From Yersinia frederiksenii ATCC 33641 (GTDB taxonomy: Bacteria; Pseudomonadota; Gammaproteobacteria; Enterobacterales; Enterobacteriaceae), in contig NZ_KN150731.1 of assembly GCF_000754805.1 (NCBI RefSeq), positions 3,707,886 to 3,771,885 of the forward strand: a DNA stretch of 64,000 nucleotides. Reading direction: 5' to 3'. A program made the translations under genes and the position numbers. Below, piece after piece: positions 20,132 to 30,369 of the stretch (positions are counted from its first letter, which is position 1; each line of letters starts with the position of its first letter). The notes under the pieces are model-generated. The model made no database searches, had not been told where the DNA came from, and saw only the letters and a list, made by a program, of their open reading frames with translations.

Positions 20132-20896
20132 ATGGCCTACAACAAAATCCGCCAACCCAAATTATCAGATGTTATTGAGCAGCAGCTCGAATACCTGATC
20201 TTGGAAGGGACGCTACGTCCAGGTGAGAAATTACTGCCTGAGCGCGAGTTGGCGAAGCAATTTGATGTTTCCCGACCTTCTCTGCGAGAAGCCATTCAGC
20301 GCTTAGAAGCTAAGGGATTGCTGCTGCGCCGTCAGGGTGGTGGTACTTTCGTGCAAACCAATCTGTGGCAAAGCTTTAGCGATCCGCTAGCCGAACTGCT
20401 GGCCGACCATCCAGAATCACAATTCGACCTGTTAGAAACTCGTCATGCCCTCGAAGGTGTTGCTGCTTATTATGCGGCCCTGCGGGGTACTGATGAAGAT
20501 CTACAGCGTATTCGTGAATGCCATACCGTTATTCAGCAAGCACAGGACAGCGGTGATTTGGATGCCGAGGCTGATGCTGTCATGCAGTATCAAGTTGCGG
20601 TCACAGAGGCTGCACATAATGTGGTTTTACTGCATTTATTGCGTTGCATGGGGCCGATGCTGGAACAAAACGTTAAACAAAACTTTGAATTGCTTTACTC
20701 GCGCCGTGAAATGCTGGCAACGGTGAGCAGTCACCGCGCCAGGATTTTTGAGGCGATTGTGGCCCGCGAGCCAGAAAAAGCCCGCGAAGCTTCACACCGT
20801 CACTTGGCGTTTATTGAGGAGATTCTGTTGGACCTCAGTCGGGAGCACAGTCGCCGTGAGCGATCTTTGCGTCGGCTCCAACAGCGCAAGGACTAG
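20132..20896 (+). CDS. pdhR: Pyruvate dehydrogenase complex repressor PdhR
   Basis: GntR/FadR-type repressor of 254 residues that releases DNA when pyruvate binds. The N-terminal winged helix (about 10-75) contains [20 protein letters not shown] followed by [15 protein letters not shown], and the C-terminal FCD ligand domain holds the metal-site histidines near HNVVLLHLL and [11 protein letters not shown]. Strong identity to the E. coli protein throughout. First gene of the pdh operon, with its own operator upstream and an ERIC element between it and aceE. Confidence 0.97.
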   Translation: MAYNKIRQPKLSDVIEQQLEYLILEGTLRPGEKLLPERELAKQFDVSRPSLREAIQRLEAKGLLLRRQGGGTFVQTNLWQSFSDPLAELLADHPESQFDLLETRHALEGVAAYYAALRGTDEDLQRIRECHTVIQQAQDSGDLDAEADAVMQYQVAVTEAAHNVVLLHLLRCMGPMLEQNVKQNFELLYSRREMLATVSSHRARIFEAIVAREPEKAREASHRHLAFIEEILLDLSREHSRRERSLRRLQQRKD

Positions 20897-20944
20897 AAAC
20901 GAATCATTCAGGTTGCGCCTCTGCAAGACCTCAATAACTCGTTT

Positions 20945-21070
20945 TGTACCCTTTGTACTTGAAGATGCAGGGTTGTTAGCTGCGTGAACCCCCCGAATCA
21001 CTTACTTGAGTAAGCCTATCGGGATTCGTTCTCTTGCTGTCTATCTGCAACTCCACTTCCTGTGGGTATA
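20945..21070. repeat. ERIC element between pdhR and aceE
   Basis: 126-bp imperfect palindrome bounded by TGTACCC and GGGTATA. Its centre has the ERIC core CGAATCACTTACTTGAGTAAG and the mirrored half. It matches the 49573-49699 element in layout and in many stretches. It lies inside the transcribed pdhR-aceE spacer. Confidence 0.85.
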
Positions 21071-21216
21071 GGTTCTCATTTGAGAATCATTAGCGGCAAC
21101 TAAACTGATGGGCCTATCTTCCGGTGTTTTCACCAGGGCACGTGCTTTAGCCCCGGGTTAAAGCACAGGAAGATAGGCTCCAAATAAACCATTAGAAACA
21201 GATAAGGAATACCACC

Positions 21217-23880
21217 ATGTCAGAACGTTTAAATAATGACGTGGATCCGATCGAAACCCGCGACTGGCTACAGGCGATCGAATCGGTCATCCGTGAAGAG
21301 GGTGTTGAGCGTGCTCAGTATCTGATTGATCAGGTTTTGGGCGAAGCCCGTAAAGGTGGTGTGAGTGTTGCAGCAGGTTCTGCCAGCCGTGATTACATCA
21401 ACACTATCGCAGTAGAAGACGAACCCGCTTACCCTGGCAACCTGGATCTGGAACGTCGCATTCGTTCTGCCATCCGTTGGAATGCTGTGATGACCGTGTT
21501 GCGTGCGTCGAAGAAAGATCTGGATTTGGGCGGTCATATGGCATCCTTCCAGTCTTCCGCTACCTTCTACGAGGTTTGCTTCAACCACTTCTTCCGTGCT
21601 CGTAACCAAAAAGACGGCGGCGATCTGGTTTACTTCCAGGGCCACATCTCTCCGGGCGTTTACGCACGTGCCTTCCTTGAAGGCCGCCTGACTCAAGAGC
21701 AAATGGATAACTTCCGCCAGGAAGTTCACGGTAAGGGGCTGTCTTCTTACCCGCATCCTAAACTGATGCCTGAGTTCTGGCAGTTCCCGACTGTCTCTAT
21801 GGGCCTGGGCCCAATCAGTGCAATTTATCAGGCCAAGTTCCTGAAATACCTCTCTCACCGTGGTCTGAAAGACACTTCAGCACAGACCGTGTATGCCTTC
21901 TTGGGCGACGGCGAGATGGATGAGCCAGAATCTAAAGGTGCGATCACCATCGCGACCCGTGAAAAACTGGATAACTTGGTCTTCGTTATCAACTGTAACT
22001 TGCAGCGCCTTGATGGCCCGGTTACAGGTAACGGCAAAATCATTAATGAGCTGGAAGGTATCTTTAGTGGTGCTGGCTGGCAGGTGCTGAAAGTCATCTG
22101 GGGTAGTCGTTGGGATGAGCTGCTGCGTAAAGATACCAGCGGTAAACTGATCCAATTGATGAACGAAACTCTGGACGGCGACTACCAGACCTTCAAATCC
22201 AAAGATGGCGCTTATGTGCGTGAACACTTCTTCGGCCGTTTCCCAGAAACTGCTGCATTAGTGAAAGACATGAGCGACGACGAGATCTGGTCCCTGAACC
22301 GTGGTGGTCATGATCCGAAGAAAGTCTTTGCTGCACTGAAAAAAGCGCAAGAAACCACTGGCAAACCTACTGTTATCCTGGCCCACACCATTAAAGGTTA
22401 CGGCATGGGCGAAACAGCTGAAGGTAAAAACATCGCTCACCAGGTGAAGAAAATGAACATGGAAGGGGTTCACCACTTCCGCGATCGTTTCAATGTGCCT
22501 GTTGCTGATGCTGATATCGAAAAACTGCCATACATCACCTTCGAGAAAGATTCCGAAGAGTACAAATATCTGCATGAACGTCGTCAGGCGCTGGAAGGCT
22601 ATGTGCCAACTCGTATGCCTAAGTTCACTGAGAAGCTGGAAATCCCAGCATTGTCAGATTTCAGCTCATTGCTGGAAGAGCAGAATAAAGAAATCTCTAC
22701 CACTATCGCTTTCGTCCGTGTGCTGAACGTGATGCTGAAGAATAAATCGATTAAAGATCGCATTGTTCCAATCATCGCCGATGAAGCCCGTACTTTCGGT
22801 ATGGAAGGTCTGTTCCGTCAGATTGGTATTTACAGCCCGAATGGTCAGCAGTACACCCCGCAAGACCGTGAGCAGGTTGCATACTACAAAGAAGACGAAA
22901 AAGGCCAGATCCTGCAAGAAGGGATCAACGAACTGGGTGCTGCTTCATCATGGCTGGCTGCTGCGACTTCTTACAGCACCAATGATTTGCCAATGATTCC
23001 GTTCTACATCTACTACTCTATGTTCGGTTTCCAACGTATCGGCGACTTGTGCTGGGCAGCGGGTGACCAACAGGCACGTGGCTTCTTGATCGGCGGTACT
23101 TCAGGTCGTACAACACTGAATGGCGAAGGTCTGCAACATGAAGATGGTCATAGCCATATTCAGTCACTGACTATCCCGAACTGTATCTCTTATGATCCAG
23201 CCTATGCTTACGAAGTTGCTGTCATCATGCATGATGGTCTGGAACGTATGTACGGCGAAGCGCAGGAAAACGTTTATTACTACCTGACCACGCTGAACGA
23301 AAACTATCACATGCCAGCAATGCCACAGGGCGCAGAAGAAGGTATCCGTAAAGGTATCTACAAACTGGAAACTGTTGCAGGTAGCAAAGGCAAAGTGCAG
23401 TTGATGAGTTCAGGTGCGATCCTGCGCCACGTTCGTGAAGCGGCTCAGATTCTGGCTAACGACTACGGCGTAGGTTCTGATGTATACAGCGTAACTTCAT
23501 TCACTGAACTGGCCCGTGATGGTCAAGATTGTGAGCGTTGGAATATGCTGCACCCAACAGAAACTCCACGTGTTCCTTATGTTGCTCAGGTGATGAACGA
23601 CGCGCCAGCGGTTGCTTCAACTGACTACATGAAGTTGTTCGCTGAACAGATTCGTAACTTTATTCCTGCCAGCGAGTTCCGCGTTCTGGGTACAGATGGT
23701 TTCGGCCGCTCTGACAGCCGTGAGAACCTGCGTCACCACTTCGAAGTTGATTCTTCTTACGTTGTGGTTGCAGCTCTGGGTGAATTGGCTAAACGCGGTG
23801 ACATCGACACCAGCGTAGTTGCACAAGCAATTACTAAGTTTGGTATCGACGCCGATAAAGTTAACCCGCGTCTGGCATAA
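21217..23880 (+). CDS. aceE: Pyruvate dehydrogenase E1 component AceE
   Basis: Homodimeric thiamine diphosphate enzyme that decarboxylates pyruvate and reductively acetylates the lipoyl groups of AceF. 887 residues, the same as E. coli. The ThDP motif runs from [12 protein letters not shown] to the Asn in LVFVINCN (about 230-262). The start has AAGGAA upstream (GATAAGGAATACCACC). aceF follows after 14 bp. Transcription should be under PdhR from the upstream operator. Confidence 0.98.
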   Translation: MSERLNNDVDPIETRDWLQAIESVIREEGVERAQYLIDQVLGEARKGGVSVAAGSASRDYINTIAVEDEPAYPGNLDLERRIRSAIRWNAVMTVLRASKKDLDLGGHMASFQSSATFYEVCFNHFFRARNQKDGGDLVYFQGHISPGVYARAFLEGRLTQEQMDNFRQEVHGKGLSSYPHPKLMPEFWQFPTVSMGLGPISAIYQAKFLKYLSHRGLKDTSAQTVYAFLGDGEMDEPESKGAITIATREKLDNLVFVINCNLQRLDGPVTGNGKIINELEGIFSGAGWQVLKVIWGSRWDELLRKDTSGKLIQLMNETLDGDYQTFKSKDGAYVREHFFGRFPETAALVKDMSDDEIWSLNRGGHDPKKVFAALKKAQETTGKPTVILAHTIKGYGMGETAEGKNIAHQVKKMNMEGVHHFRDRFNVPVADADIEKLPYITFEKDSEEYKYLHERRQALEGYVPTRMPKFTEKLEIPALSDFSSLLEEQNKEISTTIAFVRVLNVMLKNKSIKDRIVPIIADEARTFGMEGLFRQIGIYSPNGQQYTPQDREQVAYYKEDEKGQILQEGINELGAASSWLAAATSYSTNDLPMIPFYIYYSMFGFQRIGDLCWAAGDQQARGFLIGGTSGRTTLNGEGLQHEDGHSHIQSLTIPNCISYDPAYAYEVAVIMHDGLERMYGEAQENVYYYLTTLNENYHMPAMPQGAEEGIRKGIYKLETVAGSKGKVQLMSSGAILRHVREAAQILANDYGVGSDVYSVTSFTELARDGQDCERWNMLHPTETPRVPYVAQVMNDAPAVASTDYMKLFAEQIRNFIPASEFRVLGTDGFGRSDSRENLRHHFEVDSSYVVVAALGELAKRGDIDTSVVAQAITKFGIDADKVNPRLA

Positions 23881-23894
23881 GAGGTAAAGAACAA

Positions 23895-25769
23895 ATGGCT
23901 ATTGAAATTAACGTACCAGACATCGGTGCAGATGAAGTGGAAGTCACCGAAATTATGGTGAAAGTAGGCGATACCGTTGAAGCGGAACAATCGCTGATCA
24001 CCGTTGAAGGTGATAAAGCTTCCATGGAAGTTCCTTCACCGCAGGCGGGTGTAGTTAAAGAAATCAAAATTGCAGTGGGCGATAAAGTCGCGACTGGCAA
24101 ATTGATTATGGTCTTCGAAGCTGCGGGTAGCGAAGCCGCCCCAGCTAAAGCAGAAGAGAAACCAGCGGCCCCTGTTCAAGCAGCGGCTCCTGCGGCATCT
24201 GCTGTGAAAAATGTTGAAGTGCCTGACATTGGTAGTGATGAAGTTGAAGTCACTGAGGTGATGGTTAAAGTGGGCGATACTGTTGCCGCTGAACAATCTC
24301 TGATCACCGTAGAGGGCGATAAAGCTTCTATGGAAGTACCCGCACCATTTGCCGGTATAGTGAAAGAGATCAAAATCAATACTGGCGATAAAGTCAGTAC
24401 CGGTTCTTTGATTATGGTCTTTGAAGTTGCCGGTGCTGCGGCACCAGCGGCGACTCCTGCTCCAACAGCAGCACCAACTGCGCCAGCAGCTCTTGCAGCT
24501 AAAAACGTTGAAGTGCCAGATATCGGCGGTGACGAAGTTGAAGTGACCGAAGTGATGGTTAAAGTGGGCGATAAAGTTGCCGCTGAACAATCACTGATTA
24601 CCGTTGAAGGCGACAAAGCCTCAATGGAAGTACCAGCACCATTCGCCGGTACTGTAAAAGAGATCAAAATCAGCACCGGCGATAAAGTAAAAACCGGCTC
24701 TCTGATCATGGTGTTCGAAGTAGAAGGCGCCGCTCCTGCGGCCGCATCTACCGCGGCACCAGCCCAGCAAGCGGCTCCTGCTGCTACATCTGCCAAAGCG
24801 GCCGCAGCACCAGCAGCAAGCAAAGGTGAATTTGCTGAGAATGATGCCTACGTGCATGCCACGCCGGTTATCCGTCGTCTGGCCCGTGAATTCGGTGTGA
24901 ATCTGGCGAAAGTGAAAGGGACTGGCCGTAAGGGTCGTATCCTGCGCGAAGACGTTCAGGCATACGTAAAAGATGCGGTTAAACGTGCTGAAGCGGCGCC
25001 AACTGCTGCTACCGGCGGCGCTTTGCCAGGCATGCTGCCGTGGCCGAAGGTTGATTTCAGTAAGTTCGGCGAAATCGAAGAAGTGGAATTGGGTCGTATC
25101 CAGAAAATCTCTGGTGCTAACCTGAGCCGTAACTGGGTCATGATCCCACATGTGACTCAATTCGATGAAGCGGATATCACTGAAGTTGAAGCATTCCGTA
25201 AGCAACAAAACATCGAAGCGGAGAAGAAGAAACAAGACCTGAAAATCACTCCGCTGGTATTCTTGATGAAGGCTGCAGCTAAGGCGTTGGAAGAGTTCCC
25301 TCGCTTTAACAGCTCCATTTCTGAAGATGGTCAGAAACTGACACTGAAGAAATACATCAATATCGGTGTTGCGGTTGATACGCCTAACGGTCTGGTTGTT
25401 CCGGTATTCCGCGACGTGAACAAAAAAGGTATTGTCGAGTTGTCTCGCGAGCTGTCTGTTATTTCCAAGAAAGCACGTGATGGCAAACTGACGGCATCTG
25501 ACATGCAAGGTGGCTGTTTCACTATCTCCAGCCTGGGCGGCATCGGCGGTACAGCGTTTACGCCAATCGTTAATGCGCCAGAAGTGGCTATCTTGGGTGT
25601 ATCAAAATCATCCATGAAGCCGGTTTGGAATGGTAAAGAGTTTGCTCCGCGTCTGATGCTACCTCTGTCTCTGTCCTTCGACCACCGGGTGATCGATGGC
25701 GCAGCTGGTGCTCGTTTCGCCGCGTATATCGCGACCATTATGGCTGATATTCGCCGTCTGGTCATGTAA
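23895..25769 (+). CDS. aceF: Dihydrolipoamide acetyltransferase E2 component AceF
   Basis: Core of the pyruvate dehydrogenase complex, 624 residues (E. coli 630). Three tandem lipoyl domains are visible, each with the lipoylated Lys in GDKASMEVP (near residues 41, 144 and 245). They are joined by Ala/Pro-rich flexible linkers. A peripheral-subunit-binding domain ([19 protein letters not shown]) and the catalytic domain with FDHRVIDGA near the C-terminus follow. The three lipoyl repeats are also repeated at the DNA level. Confidence 0.98.
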   Translation: MAIEINVPDIGADEVEVTEIMVKVGDTVEAEQSLITVEGDKASMEVPSPQAGVVKEIKIAVGDKVATGKLIMVFEAAGSEAAPAKAEEKPAAPVQAAAPAASAVKNVEVPDIGSDEVEVTEVMVKVGDTVAAEQSLITVEGDKASMEVPAPFAGIVKEIKINTGDKVSTGSLIMVFEVAGAAAPAATPAPTAAPTAPAALAAKNVEVPDIGGDEVEVTEVMVKVGDKVAAEQSLITVEGDKASMEVPAPFAGTVKEIKISTGDKVKTGSLIMVFEVEGAAPAAASTAAPAQQAAPAATSAKAAAAPAASKGEFAENDAYVHATPVIRRLAREFGVNLAKVKGTGRKGRILREDVQAYVKDAVKRAEAAPTAATGGALPGMLPWPKVDFSKFGEIEEVELGRIQKISGANLSRNWVMIPHVTQFDEADITEVEAFRKQQNIEAEKKKQDLKITPLVFLMKAAAKALEEFPRFNSSISEDGQKLTLKKYINIGVAVDTPNGLVVPVFRDVNKKGIVELSRELSVISKKARDGKLTASDMQGGCFTISSLGGIGGTAFTPIVNAPEVAILGVSKSSMKPVWNGKEFAPRLMLPLSLSFDHRVIDGAAGARFAAYIATIMADIRRLVM

Positions 25770-25776
25770 TCTCCTG

Positions 25777-25800
25777 GGCCGGCCTTGTGCCGGCCTCGTT
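25777..25800 (+). terminator. Hairpin after aceF
   Basis: GGCCGGC (25777-25783) pairs with GCCGGCC (25789-25795) over a 5-base loop, followed by TCGTTGTTAT. The U tract is poor, so it may only partly terminate and leave some read-through into lpd. Confidence 0.5.
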
Positions 25801-25910
25801 GTTATACAGGCAGATACCGACAGATAAAGACACTTATATACCGAGTTTGTCGGGCTGTTACATTAGTCGACAAGGTTGTTGAGACACTCGTCACGCGATG
25901 CGGCTTTTCA

Positions 25911-25931
25911 GTTTGTTAACAATTCTGTAAA
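25911..25931. promoter_or_regulatory. Possible ArcA-type site upstream of lpd
   Basis: GTTTGTTAACAATTCTGTAAA contains GTTA-like repeats at about 10-bp spacing, resembling the ArcA-binding stretch known upstream of E. coli lpd. It lies in the 299-bp aceF-lpd spacer that should also carry the lpd promoter. Tentative. Confidence 0.3.
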
Positions 25932-26068
25932 CTTGCCGCGTGTCAGTATCCCTGAAAGTGTCTGTATCCAGGAATAGGCAAGAACGTCACGGTGGATGAG
26001 GGCGTTATGAAATTAATTAGCCTAAAAAATGACGTCAGACCCGCCGGACAAACAATTAAGAGGTCATG

Positions 26069-27493
26069 ATGAGTACTGAAATTAAAACTCAGGTCGTGGT
26101 ACTTGGGGCAGGCCCAGCAGGGTACTCTGCTGCTTTTCGTTGCGCGGATTTAGGTTTAGAAACCATTCTGGTTGAGCGTTATGCTACCCTCGGTGGTGTT
26201 TGCCTGAATGTGGGTTGTATCCCTTCTAAGGCATTGTTGCACGTTGCTAAAGTTATCGAAGAAGCCAAAGCACTGGCTGAACACGGTATCGTTTTTGGCG
26301 AGCCTAAGACTGACATTGATAAAGTTCGTGTCTGGAAAGAAAAAGTAATCAATCAGTTAACCGGTGGTTTGGCAGGTATGGCTAAAGGCCGTAAAGTCAA
26401 AGTGGTTAACGGTTTGGGTAAATTTACTGGCGCGAATACCTTGGTTGTTGAAGGTGAAAATGGCCCAACGACCATCACTTTCGATAATGCGATTATCGCA
26501 GCGGGTTCTCGTCCTATCCAACTGCCGTTTATTCCTCATGAAGACCCACGTGTTTGGGATTCAACTGACGCACTGGCACTGAAAACTGTTCCAGAACGCC
26601 TGCTGGTCATGGGTGGCGGTATCATCGGTCTGGAAATGGGGACGGTTTACCATGCCCTGGGTTCAAAAATCGATGTAGTGGAAATGGCTGATCAGGTTAT
26701 TCCAGCAGCTGACAAAGACGTCGTGAAAGTCTTTACCAAACGCATTAGCAAGCAATTCAACCTGATGCTGGAAACCAAAGTGACAGCGGTAGAAGCCAAA
26801 GAAGACGGCATCTATGTCACAATGGAAGGCAAAAAAGCACCAGCAGAACCACAGCGCTATGATGCAGTATTGGTTGCTATTGGCCGCGTACCTAACGGTA
26901 AATTGTTGGATGCAGGTCAGGCTGGTGTTGAAGTTGACGAACGCGGCTTTATCCACGTTGATAAACAACTGCGCACTAACGTGCCGCACATCTTTGCCAT
27001 CGGCGATATCGTCGGTCAGCCAATGCTGGCACACAAAGGTGTTCACGAAGGTCATGTTGCCGCTGAAGTTATTTCTGGCATGAAGCATTACTTCGATCCG
27101 AAAGTTATTCCATCCATTGCGTACACTGAACCAGAAGTCGCATGGGTTGGTTTGACCGAGAAAGAAGCAAAAGAAAAAGGCATTAGCTACGAAACCTCCA
27201 CCTTCCCGTGGGCGGCATCGGGCCGTGCTATCGCTTCTGATTGTGCCGATGGTATGACTAAACTGATTTTCGACAAAGAGACTCACCGTATTATTGGTGG
27301 TGCTATTGTTGGCACTAACGGAGGCGAACTGTTAGGTGAAATCGGTCTGGCAATCGAGATGGGTTGTGATGCTGAAGATATCGCATTGACTATCCATGCT
27401 CACCCGACGCTGCACGAATCTGTTGGTTTGGCTGCCGAGATTTATGAAGGTAGCATTACCGACCTACCAAACCCAAAAGCGAAAAAGAAATAA
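26069..27493 (+). CDS. lpd: Dihydrolipoamide dehydrogenase Lpd (E3)
   Basis: FAD flavoprotein that reoxidises dihydrolipoyl groups; shared by the pyruvate, 2-oxoglutarate and glycine-cleavage complexes. 474 residues as in E. coli. FAD motif GAGPAGYSAA is near residue 13, the redox disulfide lies in GGVCLNVGCIPSK, the NAD motif is GGGIIGLEMG, and the catalytic His-Glu pair is in HAHPTLHE. Two ATGs are adjacent; the second (26069) has better spacing from AGAGG and gives the family start MSTEIKTQ. Confidence 0.98.
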   Translation: MSTEIKTQVVVLGAGPAGYSAAFRCADLGLETILVERYATLGGVCLNVGCIPSKALLHVAKVIEEAKALAEHGIVFGEPKTDIDKVRVWKEKVINQLTGGLAGMAKGRKVKVVNGLGKFTGANTLVVEGENGPTTITFDNAIIAAGSRPIQLPFIPHEDPRVWDSTDALALKTVPERLLVMGGGIIGLEMGTVYHALGSKIDVVEMADQVIPAADKDVVKVFTKRISKQFNLMLETKVTAVEAKEDGIYVTMEGKKAPAEPQRYDAVLVAIGRVPNGKLLDAGQAGVEVDERGFIHVDKQLRTNVPHIFAIGDIVGQPMLAHKGVHEGHVAAEVISGMKHYFDPKVIPSIAYTEPEVAWVGLTEKEAKEKGISYETSTFPWAASGRAIASDCADGMTKLIFDKETHRIIGGAIVGTNGGELLGEIGLAIEMGCDAEDIALTIHAHPTLHESVGLAAEIYEGSITDLPNPKAKKK

Positions 27494-27518
27494 TTTCTTC
27501 TCGCTAATGTGTTTACTG

Positions 27519-27548
27519 AAATGGCTCCTGAAAAGGGGCCGTTTTTTT
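27519..27548 (+). terminator. Rho-independent terminator after lpd
   Basis: GGCTCC and GGGGCC pair (one G-U) around TGAAAA, with flanking A-T pairs, followed by seven T residues at 27542-27548. It separates lpd from the convergent accessory gene. Confidence 0.8.
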
Positions 27549-27592
27549 GTGCCGGAGTTGAGATGTCTCTCTGACTCTGAATAGGTACAAAT

Positions 27593-28918
27593 TTACGACG
27601 CTGCTGGCGTATACAATGCGGACGAAGTGTTTTCTGGCGAGATAGCAAACATTCTGACTTTAACACTTTCGCCGTCGTCTGATTTTTTCACACTAACAAC
27701 CAAGAAACGGCTTTTGGGTAAAAAAACCCTCTCCTCTTCAGTATCACCCAGTATCCGGGTTATATCGGTACTGTTAGTCCGCCCGTGTTGATATTTTATT
27801 GTATATATTACGTTGATTTGTTCATCAGTCAGTTCGTCAGTATTAAATTCGACAATGACTTCTTCGTCAGAAGTGGTGCTAAAAAAAGAATCTATTTCAA
27901 TAACTGACTCGGCTACTACCTGAGAAAAAAATTCATCGCGATTTCTAACCTCACCCCGATATAGCTTACTCACGGTGCTTTCTCTTTCAGAAATAATTTC
28001 ACCATTATCTCTAAGTGAAATGCTAATATCTGAATTCTGATTTAAGGCACTATATACCTCAGCTATTTCTATTTTTACCTCGTTGCTGATTTCCCCTGTG
28101 CGCATTGCCTTGTTTATTTCCAAATACCCATTCTCTTTATAGTTCCTGAGAGCATAGTACTCTCTAAAACTCACCTTTTCACAGGCGGATGAGGAATTGT
28201 AGTTTTCTATTTCCTCACTAATATCTAGTTGATTATTTTCCAGCGTTTTTTCATCATACAGACTTTTTATTTCGTCTATTATATCGTCAATATCGTCAGT
28301 ATCTATGGATTCAGTTCTATTAATCAATCTAATATCGGCGTTGGTAGTTGATTCTGATTCTGCTGAATTTCCATTAGTATTAAAATTCTCTAGTTTAATT
28401 CGTTTAGCTGAGGGACCCGCATCTAATATTGGAGGGTCCGTATCCCCGAGTAGATAACCAATTTTTCCATTGACTCTTTGTAATCTCCCCGAGACTTTGG
28501 ATTTAGGTTTAGGACTTGGGGGCAACAGTGGAGTGCGTTCAGAGTTTGGGTTTATACGAGGTGATGGTTTTGATACCGCAACTCTTGGTTTGGTAGCACT
28601 GATGCCAGGTCTGGTACCACTTGGGCTAGGTTTTCCAATACCGACTTTGAATCCTCTGGGCTGTGGTGTTGGCCCCATCGTCAATACACCCGTGCTGACT
28701 TCAAGAGCAATTTCTTCAGCTGATTTTGGCGGTGTATTTCCTTGATCCTTGGGGACCTTTTTACAAGGAACCCCCTGTTCCCATTTACAGTGTCGAGATT
28801 GATAAGTTGACCAACTCTCTTTATTAGACTGCCATATAGGTTGGGCTTCGCGTGAATTAGCCGTGTTGAGAAATAATAATGTGAGCAGCATTGTTAGTGA
28901 CTTTGTTTTTGAGCTCAT
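27593..28918 (-). CDS. Putative secreted ADP-ribosyltransferase (R-S-E type) toxin
   Basis: 441 residues from the ATG at 28918, which has GGAG 5 bases upstream. A Sec signal peptide is clear (KTKSLTMLLTLLFLNTANS). A short Cys-containing segment follows (Cys44, Cys52), then a Pro/Ser/Lys-rich stretch (about 60-145), an acidic middle, and a C-terminal domain (about 240-430). That domain shows the three ART signatures: Arg321 in KLYRGEV, Ser347-Thr-Thr in SFFSTTS, and Glu394-x-Glu396 in EEERVFLPKSRFLV. The order and the FLPKSRF sequence after ExE fit arginine-type mono-ADP-ribosyltransferases of the ExoS/SpvB/C3 fold. The DNA is AT-rich (17 of 60 G+C at 28201-28260), unlike the neighbours, suggesting transfer. 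No partner subunit or immunity gene is visible. Target unknown. Confidence 0.72.
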   Translation of the reverse strand: MSSKTKSLTMLLTLLFLNTANSREAQPIWQSNKESWSTYQSRHCKWEQGVPCKKVPKDQGNTPPKSAEEIALEVSTGVLTMGPTPQPRGFKVGIGKPSPSGTRPGISATKPRVAVSKPSPRINPNSERTPLLPPSPKPKSKVSGRLQRVNGKIGYLLGDTDPPILDAGPSAKRIKLENFNTNGNSAESESTTNADIRLINRTESIDTDDIDDIIDEIKSLYDEKTLENNQLDISEEIENYNSSSACEKVSFREYYALRNYKENGYLEINKAMRTGEISNEVKIEIAEVYSALNQNSDISISLRDNGEIISERESTVSKLYRGEVRNRDEFFSQVVAESVIEIDSFFSTTSDEEVIVEFNTDELTDEQINVIYTIKYQHGRTNSTDITRILGDTEEERVFLPKSRFLVVSVKKSDDGESVKVRMFAISPENTSSALYTPAAS

Positions 28919-29094
28919 ATTCACTCCGCGTGTGTTTAAATAACCCATTAGTTACATAAGAGACTGACTATTTGTAGCCGACATCTAATGGTAATTTAAA
29001 TCAAGGCAGTAAACGTATTCTATTTTATATAATAGTTGCTGCTATTTCTGGATGATAAATAGCTATTGGTGCGGTTAATTAAGGGGGTTGTTAA

Positions 29095-30180
29095 TTAAGG
29101 ATAGATTCCTTCACGAATTTGGCTGGGGGTAAGATTAAATGTCCGACGCAGTGCCGTCGCAAAGTTGGCCGAGCTGGTATAGCCCGCAATGGTGGCGGCT
29201 TGATCAATACTAATACCTTCTTTTTGGAGTGCCAGCATGGCGCGTTTTAAGCGGCAATGGCGCAGGTATTCAAATACCGTGATGTTGTAGCTTTCCCGAA
29301 AACGCCGCTGCAAAGTACTTTGGCTCATATTGATCCTGCGGGCCAGCTCACTCATTGATAGATGGTCAGCCTCGCCACTTTCCAGCCAATCACGCACCTG
29401 TTGAATGCGATTTAATCCGCGCAGTGACATTTTTTTTTGCTGTTTTGTCTGCTGTTCCAGTGAGCTAAATGCTTCAATAATCAGGCCGATGCATTGTGTC
29501 TCGCAATGCAGTCGTTCCAAGGGGGTTGAGAAAGGGGGAGCGCTTGCTATTTTTTGAGCAATGGCTTGGGCATGGACTGATGGTTGCCATAAATGAATCG
29601 CCAGATGTTGTTGAGTAAAGTTGTATAACGCATCCCACGAGCCAGCTTGTGGTAGTAAATCGCCATACAGCCATTCACGGTCAAAGGTGAGTGTCAGGGT
29701 GCGTTCATGGCTGTTGTTCTTACCGTGACGAGTAAATAGGGTACTTTCAGTCAGTGATACCAGAGAGGCATTGCCTTTTTCTTGCAAATGCAGTTGCTGA
29801 CCACCAAATGAGATATGCGCGCTGCCGCTGACGACAATCGCCAGTTTTAGCGCCGGATTGAGCTGATTCTGGGTTTTGATCTCAATGAGGTTAGTCACAT
29901 TAGCAGTATGTAAAATCAGATGTGGATTCAGGCGCAATACCTGAAAATCACCAAATAGTACCGGGTCAGTCGACCATGATTTAGCGCCACTCATCTGGTA
30001 GTCACTAGCCACCAGATTCGATTGCTGCACAATTTGGTCGCGGTAAATGGGTTTGGCGGAGGGAGAAGCATTGCGTACCTTATCGTTTCCCTTTTCCAAA
30101 CCCATACTGCGCAAATTATTTCTTTTCCCGGTAGACATGTTTTTATTCACCGCTGACATTGACGAACTCTCCACTGACAT
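29095..30180 (-). CDS. AraC-family transcriptional regulator (PchR/YbtA-like context)
   Basis: 361 residues. The C-terminal AraC DNA-binding domain (about 255-360) has two helix-turn-helix units: LSMSELARRINMSQSTLQRRF and the second around ISIDQAATIAGYTSSANFATAL, ending RRTFNLTPSQIREG. The N-terminal half is a cupin-like ligand domain. The first 40 or so residues are low-complexity and the start is uncertain (Met8 is another option). It is divergent from a FepA-like receptor across a Fur box, the arrangement of PchR-type regulators that sense ferric siderophore and activate the receptor gene. That role is inferred. Confidence 0.83.
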   Translation of the reverse strand: MSVESSSMSAVNKNMSTGKRNNLRSMGLEKGNDKVRNASPSAKPIYRDQIVQQSNLVASDYQMSGAKSWSTDPVLFGDFQVLRLNPHLILHTANVTNLIEIKTQNQLNPALKLAIVVSGSAHISFGGQQLHLQEKGNASLVSLTESTLFTRHGKNNSHERTLTLTFDREWLYGDLLPQAGSWDALYNFTQQHLAIHLWQPSVHAQAIAQKIASAPPFSTPLERLHCETQCIGLIIEAFSSLEQQTKQQKKMSLRGLNRIQQVRDWLESGEADHLSMSELARRINMSQSTLQRRFRESYNITVFEYLRHCRLKRAMLALQKEGISIDQAATIAGYTSSANFATALRRTFNLTPSQIREGIYP

Positions 30181-30258
30181 TGACGTTCTAACAAAGAGCT
30201 TTGCTGTTTACTCAAACCTTTTTTCTGATTGCAAATGTAACAATTAGCAAGATGAATT

Positions 30259-30277
30259 GATAATGAAAATAATTATC
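30259..30277. promoter_or_regulatory. Fur box between AraC regulator and siderophore receptor
   Basis: GATAATGAAAATAATTATC matches the 19-bp Fur consensus GATAATGATAATCATTATC at 17 positions. It lies in the divergent spacer, 79 bp before the regulator start and 93 bp before the receptor start, so iron repression of both genes is likely. Confidence 0.85.
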
Positions 30278-30369
30278 AATCTTGTTCGTTTTTGTTGCCC
30301 CATTAATAGATTGGTAGAGATTTTCCTCTGCTGACAGTTGCTGTGGGCTTTTGCATCGGGGAAAGTGTA

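Noticed and set aside
24036-24823. Long minus-strand open frames over aceF
   Set aside because: They mirror the three lipoyl repeats and Ala/Pro linkers of aceF in other frames; the composition (Phe/His-rich or Ala/Thr-rich) is typical of antisense shadows.
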